Positions 6,157-9,505 of a stretch of 9,505 nucleotides of DNA are shown here, one piece after another. How positions within the stretch are numbered: the stretch's first letter is position 1; every line of letters begins with the position of its first letter. The position numbers were made by a program, and so were the translations under genes. The stretch is from an uncultured Rhizobiaceae group bacterium (lineage in GTDB: Bacteria; Pseudomonadota; Alphaproteobacteria; Rhizobiales; Rhizobiaceae). Location: positions 1 to 9,505 of the forward strand of contig CALLHT010000138.1 of the NCBI GenBank assembly GCA_938009335.1, read 5' to 3'. Below the pieces are notes generated by a model that was not told the origin of the DNA, did no database searches, and saw only the letters and a program-made list of their open reading frames with translations.

Positions 6157-7011
6157 ATGAAGTATGTCACACGTGGTCAGGGCATCGTTGAAATCAAAAC
6201 AGGCATTAAAGGGCCGCGCATTGGCTTTGTCTGTAACGTGCATGGCAATGAACTCTGTGGCCGCAAAGCAGTACATCGCGTTTTAAAAGACTACGAGATT
6301 GAACGTGGATCGCTTCTGTTGATCGATGGTAATCAGGAGGCCGCACTTCTGGATCGACGTTTTGTAAAATCGGACATGAACCGCATGTTCACCGACAAGC
6401 AATTGGCAAAGGCAAATGCGAAGGATGACCTTGCCCGTGCGCAATATCTAGCAAGTGTGATGCCCGGCCTGAAGCTGGACCAGATCATTGATTTTCATTC
6501 GACTAGCTCGGAAATGAAGCACGCTTTTTCGGTCTGTTTTGAAGAGGCGCAGCATCTGGCTGATATGGTTCCGGTTGTACCCATTTCCGGCTTCAAGGGC
6601 ATTGTAAAAGGAACGTTGATCGAGTGGATGATCGGGCAGGGAGTGCCCTCGTTGGTTGTCGAGACAGGGGAACACTATTCAACGAAAGCGGTGAATATTG
6701 CAGAGCAGGTCGTGTTGTCGGTTCTATCTCATTACGAGTTGATCACGCTGAAAGAGCCTTTAAAGCAGAAAAAGCGACCGTCTTTTGAGGTCTTTGAACA
6801 CGTGCAGGTTCGCGATGCAGAGAGTTTTACCCTGTCACGTGAATATGCGAGCTTCGACAAACTGTCGCCAAACGAACTTATCGCGCATGACGACAATCAC
6901 GAATATCGCGTTCCAGATGAAAAGGGCATTTATATTCTGATGCCTGCGACACAGGCGAATGTGCGAAAAGGTATTTCTCCGGGTGCATATTATTTAATGC
7001 GGAAAGTGTGA
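6157..7011 (+). CDS. Succinylglutamate desuccinylase/aspartoacylase-family zinc hydrolase
   Basis: A 284-residue protein of the AstE/AspA (M14-like) family, which removes an acyl group from N-acyl amino acids or related amides. Visible zinc ligands are His29 and Glu32 in NVHGNELCG and His114 in IIDFHST. The substrate-binding block DGNQEAALLDRRFVKSDMNR (57-76) includes Asn75-Arg76. Glu169 in VVETGEH is the expected catalytic acid/base. The C-terminal part (about 200-284) is a smaller beta-rich region as in aspartoacylase. No signal peptide is seen, so it should be cytosolic. The ATG has AGGAG six bases upstream, overlapping the end of the transporter gene. Nine bases separate the genes. Which acyl group and amino acid it cleaves cannot be stated; AstE itself works in arginine catabolism, but no other ast gene is present. 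Confidence 0.87.
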   Translation: MKYVTRGQGIVEIKTGIKGPRIGFVCNVHGNELCGRKAVHRVLKDYEIERGSLLLIDGNQEAALLDRRFVKSDMNRMFTDKQLAKANAKDDLARAQYLASVMPGLKLDQIIDFHSTSSEMKHAFSVCFEEAQHLADMVPVVPISGFKGIVKGTLIEWMIGQGVPSLVVETGEHYSTKAVNIAEQVVLSVLSHYELITLKEPLKQKKRPSFEVFEHVQVRDAESFTLSREYASFDKLSPNELIAHDDNHEYRVPDEKGIYILMPATQANVRKGISPGAYYLMRKV

Positions 7012-7020
7012 GCCAAACCG

Positions 7021-7635
7021 ATGTCAGAAAACCAAGCACGAAAACTCATTGAAGGGCGCGCGGCGTTAATTGTCATTGATATTCAGGCGTCCACATTCAT
7101 CGATGACAGTGAAGAACGTTCGATTCCCAACATGGCGGGATATAAAGAACGGATGTTGGAATGCCGCAAATTGATTGATCAGGCGCGGGCGAATGATATC
7201 CCGGTCATTTTCATTCAGGAAGTTCACCATCCAAGTCAGATCGATTTCGGTCGTGAGCTGGATGGTGAAGAAGATGTTCATTGCCTCGAAAATGATCCGA
7301 GAACGGATTTGGCTGTTAAAGAAATGGATGTACGTCCGAGCGATTTTCATGTGCGCAAGCGCCGGTATTCTGCCTTTTTTGGAACGGATTTCGAAATTCT
7401 GCTCAAAGGCCTCAAAGTCGATACGCTTCTATTGTGCGGTGGATTGACCGATGTGTGTGTGCATTACACGTTTGTTGATGCGCATCAGAATGACTATTTT
7501 TGCAGGGTAGTGGAAGACTGTGTCGCTGGCTCAAGCGTTGAGGCACACGAAGCGGCATTAAAGGCAATGGAATATTTGCAGACCGGCGCACGACGTTCGC
7601 TCGATGAAACGCTTGTTGCTATGAAACAGGCATAA
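7021..7635 (+). CDS. Isochorismatase-like cysteine hydrolase (amidohydrolase)
   Basis: A 204-residue cytosolic alpha/beta hydrolase of the isochorismatase-like superfamily. The family catalytic triad is visible as Asp20 (LIVIDIQ), Lys113 (VRKRRYSAFFG) and Cys146 (LCGGLTDVCVHYT). A cis-peptide element of the usual GG-x-x-x-x-x-C type precedes the cysteine. The cysteine nucleophile points to amide, ureido or carbamoyl hydrolysis (compare N-carbamoylsarcosine amidase, RutB, nicotinamidase and biuret hydrolase) rather than true isochorismatase activity. The start is fixed by an in-frame TGA (7009-7011) that ends the preceding gene. The ribosome binding site is weak (at best GAG 7010-7012), so translation is probably coupled to the upstream gene. 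It is the last gene of the transporter-deacylase-hydrolase operon. Its exact substrate is unknown. Confidence 0.87.
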   Translation: MSENQARKLIEGRAALIVIDIQASTFIDDSEERSIPNMAGYKERMLECRKLIDQARANDIPVIFIQEVHHPSQIDFGRELDGEEDVHCLENDPRTDLAVKEMDVRPSDFHVRKRRYSAFFGTDFEILLKGLKVDTLLLCGGLTDVCVHYTFVDAHQNDYFCRVVEDCVAGSSVEAHEAALKAMEYLQTGARRSLDETLVAMKQA

Positions 7636-7661
7636 AAAAACCGGCGCTCTTAAGCGCCGGT
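7634..7661 (-). terminator. Rho-independent terminator of the binding-protein operon
   Basis: On the minus strand ACCGGCGCT (7661-7653), loop TAAG and AGCGCCGGT (7648-7640) form a perfect 9-bp stem. A run of T, templated by A7 at 7634-7640, follows it. It lies 24 bases past the stop of the binding-protein gene. The T-run overlaps the last two bases of the stop codon of the convergent hydrolase gene. For the plus strand the hairpin is followed only by TCGTTCC, so it should work less well in that direction. Confidence 0.88.
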
Positions 7662-7685
7662 CGTTCCTCCTCCAAGGAGCTGAGT

Positions 7686-8849
7686 TTACTTCAACTCAAC
7701 AAGTGTTTTCCAGGAACCACCCTGAATTTGCGAGATAAAGACTTCATCTGCAGCTACGTGATCGCCAGGGCCCATTTTCACTTTGGTTCCAGCAATCTTG
7801 TCGTCAAATTCAAGACTTTCCATTGATGCGCGGAAGCTTGCGTGCGTAAGGTCTTGACCGGCACCTTCTAGCGCTTTTACGAATAGTTCCGCAGCACTGC
7901 GGCCAAGAAGAGCGCCTGTGCCCGGGAACTTCTCGCCCGTTTTCTCGATGTACTTCTTAACCCAAGCACCCACTTCAGGATCGCTCACACGTGCTTCAAG
8001 GTCTTGCCAACCTGACCCCGCAAAATAGCCTTCAGTGATGCCACCAGGAACTTTTGCAATCGCGGTGTGGAACGAAGCAGAGGCGCCCATGAAGTTCATG
8101 CCTTCAAGGCCCATCTTTTTAGCTGTGCCTAGAAGTGTAATCGTTTGGCGCACACCAAGAGCAGTCGTAACAAGGTCACAACCTGCTTCTCTCATTTTAC
8201 CAAGCGCGCCTGTGAAGTCTGTTTCATCCGGCTTGTGAGTGGATTCTGCACCCCACTTCATGCCTTCTTTCTCAGCTGCATCTTTTGCACCAGCTTGAAT
8301 TTCCTTACCAAAGTCAGAAGGAATGTACATCGCACAGACAACAGATGAGCCGTGGTTGGCTTTCATCCATGGAACACCTTTGTACATCTGATCATAGTAA
8401 GACGCTGTACCCGCATAGCGATTATCAATTGGTGCCTCTACCATCTGACGTGCCGCTGTGAGCGGAGAAACGTTCGGAATGCCTTTTGGCTCTTGCAGTT
8501 TAAAGGCTGCAATGTTCATCGGCGTACCGAGTGAAAGCAACATCGCGAAAACTTTGTCGCGGTTGATTAGCTTGTTAACCGCCTGAACTGCCTTTGGTGC
8601 CTGATAGCCATGATCTTCTGTGATGTAGCGGATCTTGCGACCATGCACGCCACCGGCAGCATTGATTTCTTCAAAGTACAGATTGGCTGCAGTTACAGCA
8701 GGTACAGAGAACGCAGCAAAAATGCCGGACAGGTCGTGGTGACCACCGATCACAACTTCGGTGTCCGAGACGCCTTGCGTTGTATCAGCCTGTGCCGGCG
8801 ACATTGCCAGTGTAATCGCTGTCGCTGTCGCGAGTAAAAGTTTCTTCAT
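7686..8849 (-). CDS. Periplasmic substrate-binding protein of a Leu/Ile/Val-type (HAAT) ABC transporter
   Basis: A 387-residue type I periplasmic binding protein (Peripla_BP_6/LivK-like). Residues 1-21 are a Sec signal peptide: KK near the start, a hydrophobic core, and cleavage expected after A19-Q20-A21. The mature N-terminus, TEVVIGGHHDLSGIFAAFSVPAV, is the typical first strand and ligand loop of this family. YFEEINAAGGVHGRKIRYITEDHGYQ is the standard following block. The two-lobe pattern continues to about residue 370. The family captures branched-chain amino acids but also amides, urea, short acids and aromatic compounds, so the ligand is open. The ribosome binding site AAGGAGGAG is near-perfect, fitting high expression of a binding protein. 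The gene follows an acyl-CoA synthetase gene by 67 bases. Permease and ATPase genes are not in the window and probably lie upstream of the synthetase. Confidence 0.92.
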   Translation of the reverse strand: MKKLLLATATAITLAMSPAQADTTQGVSDTEVVIGGHHDLSGIFAAFSVPAVTAANLYFEEINAAGGVHGRKIRYITEDHGYQAPKAVQAVNKLINRDKVFAMLLSLGTPMNIAAFKLQEPKGIPNVSPLTAARQMVEAPIDNRYAGTASYYDQMYKGVPWMKANHGSSVVCAMYIPSDFGKEIQAGAKDAAEKEGMKWGAESTHKPDETDFTGALGKMREAGCDLVTTALGVRQTITLLGTAKKMGLEGMNFMGASASFHTAIAKVPGGITEGYFAGSGWQDLEARVSDPEVGAWVKKYIEKTGEKFPGTGALLGRSAAELFVKALEGAGQDLTHASFRASMESLEFDDKIAGTKVKMGPGDHVAADEVFISQIQGGSWKTLVELK

Positions 8850-8865
8850 GTTTCTCCTCCTTATT

Positions 8866-8881
8866 GCCTGCTCCCACAGGC
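8866..8881 (-). promoter_or_regulatory. Small intercistronic hairpin upstream of the binding-protein gene
   Basis: On the minus strand GCCTG, a six-base loop and CAGGC form a 5-bp stem just 5' of the AAGGAGGAG ribosome binding site. It has no T-run, so it is not a terminator. It may stabilise the 3' processed transcript of the binding-protein gene. With only five base pairs this is tentative. Confidence 0.35.
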
Positions 8882-8916
8882 TGGTTGATTCATTATTCTC
8901 ATGTTTTTGGAAATGA

Positions 8917-9505
8917 TCAATACATTGAATCGATCAGACCCTTATGTTTCTCTTCAACAAAGCTACGTTTCAGCTTCATGGTTGGGGTAAGTTCATCGTC
9001 TTCCGCTGTCAGAAGAACATCGATCAGGCGGAAGTCTTTGATCTGTTCAACGCGCGCGAATTGCTTGTTGACGTTAGCCACTTCTTTGCCAATTAACTCC
9101 ACAACTTCAGGTGCGGCACAAAGGGAGGCAAAATTGGAAAACGGCACGCGGTTGTCTTGCGCAAATTTCTCAACATTCTCCTGATCAATCATGATCAGAC
9201 AGGTAAGGTATTTGCGTTTGTCGCCGATAACCACCGCATCCGAGATATAGGTAGAGAACTTCATCGCGCTCTCGATCTCGGCAGGCGTGATATTCTTGCC
9301 GCCAGCGGTGATGATGATGTCTTTGATGCGGCCCGTAATCTTGAAGAAACCCTGATTATCGACACTGCCAATGTCGCCAGTGCGCAACCATCCATCCTCT
9401 GTGATGGTTTCCGCGGTTTTCTCCGGCTGGTTCCAATACCCTTTAAAGACATGCGGTCCACGCAGAAGGATTTCCTGATCCGGACCGATTTTGGTTTCAG
9501 CACCC
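8917..9505 (-). CDS. AMP-forming long-chain acyl-CoA synthetase, C-terminal part (partial, runs off the window)
   Basis: The last 195 residues of an adenylate-forming enzyme; the gene continues beyond base 9505. The first full codon in the window is at 9504. Family motifs in order are GPHVFKGYWNQPEKT, GWLRTGDIG (conserved Asp of the adenylate site), ITGRIKDIIITAGGKNITPAEIE (hinge and start of the mobile C-terminal domain), and LTPTMKLKR near the end, with the lysine needed for adenylation. The C-terminal end extends past this lysine as in long-chain (FadD15-like) enzymes. It would activate a fatty or other carboxylic acid with ATP and join it to CoA in the cytosol. It is the gene preceding the Liv-type binding protein on the same strand; acyl-CoA ligases are often found inside such ABC transporter operons. 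No start can be assigned here. The TTG at 9387 is an internal leucine codon. Confidence 0.93.
   Translation of the reverse strand, partial: GAETKIGPDQEILLRGPHVFKGYWNQPEKTAETITEDGWLRTGDIGSVDNQGFFKITGRIKDIIITAGGKNITPAEIESAMKFSTYISDAVVIGDKRKYLTCLIMIDQENVEKFAQDNRVPFSNFASLCAAPEVVELIGKEVANVNKQFARVEQIKDFRLIDVLLTAEDDELTPTMKLKRSFVEEKHKGLIDSMY

Noticed and set aside
7670..7679. CTCCAAGGAG palindrome after the hydrolase gene
   Set aside because: It has only four-base arms with a two-base loop, no T-run, and sits beside a much stronger terminator. No role can be supported.
9261..9503. Second minus-strand open frame overlapping the acyl-CoA synthetase
   Set aside because: It is an Arg/Ser-rich alternative frame, whereas the other minus-strand frame carries GWLRTGDIG and the hinge motif.

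Overview
The window looks like chromosomal DNA of an alphaproteobacterium, most likely a Hyphomicrobiales (Rhizobiales)-type organism of moderate GC content. This is inferred from the gene families and style (a YheS-type ABC-F protein divergent from ndk, and a Liv-type binding protein next to a long-chain acyl-CoA ligase), not from a marker gene. I see no rRNA, tRNA, CRISPR array, insertion sequence or phage gene. Coding density is high, and no gene-free gap exceeds about 110 bases.

Left part (1-2540): the possible last codons of an unidentified plus-strand gene are followed by a minus-strand ABC-F ATPase of the YheS subfamily (81-1961). It is divergent from ndk, nucleoside diphosphate kinase (2068-2490). 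ndk has a clear sigma-70-type promoter with a GC-rich discriminator, and ends in a strong bidirectional terminator shared with the convergent operon to its right.

Centre (2561-4313): a probable envelope-stress module. A PspA/IM30 protein and a small two-helix YiaA/B-like membrane protein form a minus-strand operon. It is divergent from a TetR-family repressor gene. The 108-base gap between them holds three copies of one inverted repeat, TGAAC-N3-GTTCA. One covers the -35 of the predicted pspA promoter, one lies at its transcription start, and one lies just upstream of the tetR ribosome binding site. The reading is that the TetR protein controls both itself and pspA-yiaAB. This is unlike the PspF/sigma-54 control known for enterobacterial pspA, and is the best candidate for a little-described system here.

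Right-centre (4372-7635): a tight three-gene plus-strand operon encodes an SLC13-type anion/dicarboxylate transporter with two central RCK_C domains, a zinc-dependent AstE/aspartoacylase-family deacylase, and an isochorismatase-like cysteine hydrolase. Both spacers are exactly 9 bases, and all three genes share one reading frame. Together they suggest uptake and then hydrolysis of an acylated or amide-containing carboxylate. The substrate cannot be read from the sequence.

Right end (7686-9505): a minus-strand operon encodes the C-terminal part of a long-chain acyl-CoA synthetase (it continues past the window edge), then a periplasmic Leu/Ile/Val-type substrate-binding protein with a signal peptide. 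The latter has a very strong ribosome binding site behind a small hairpin. A terminator whose T-run overlaps the stop codon of the convergent hydrolase gene ends this operon.
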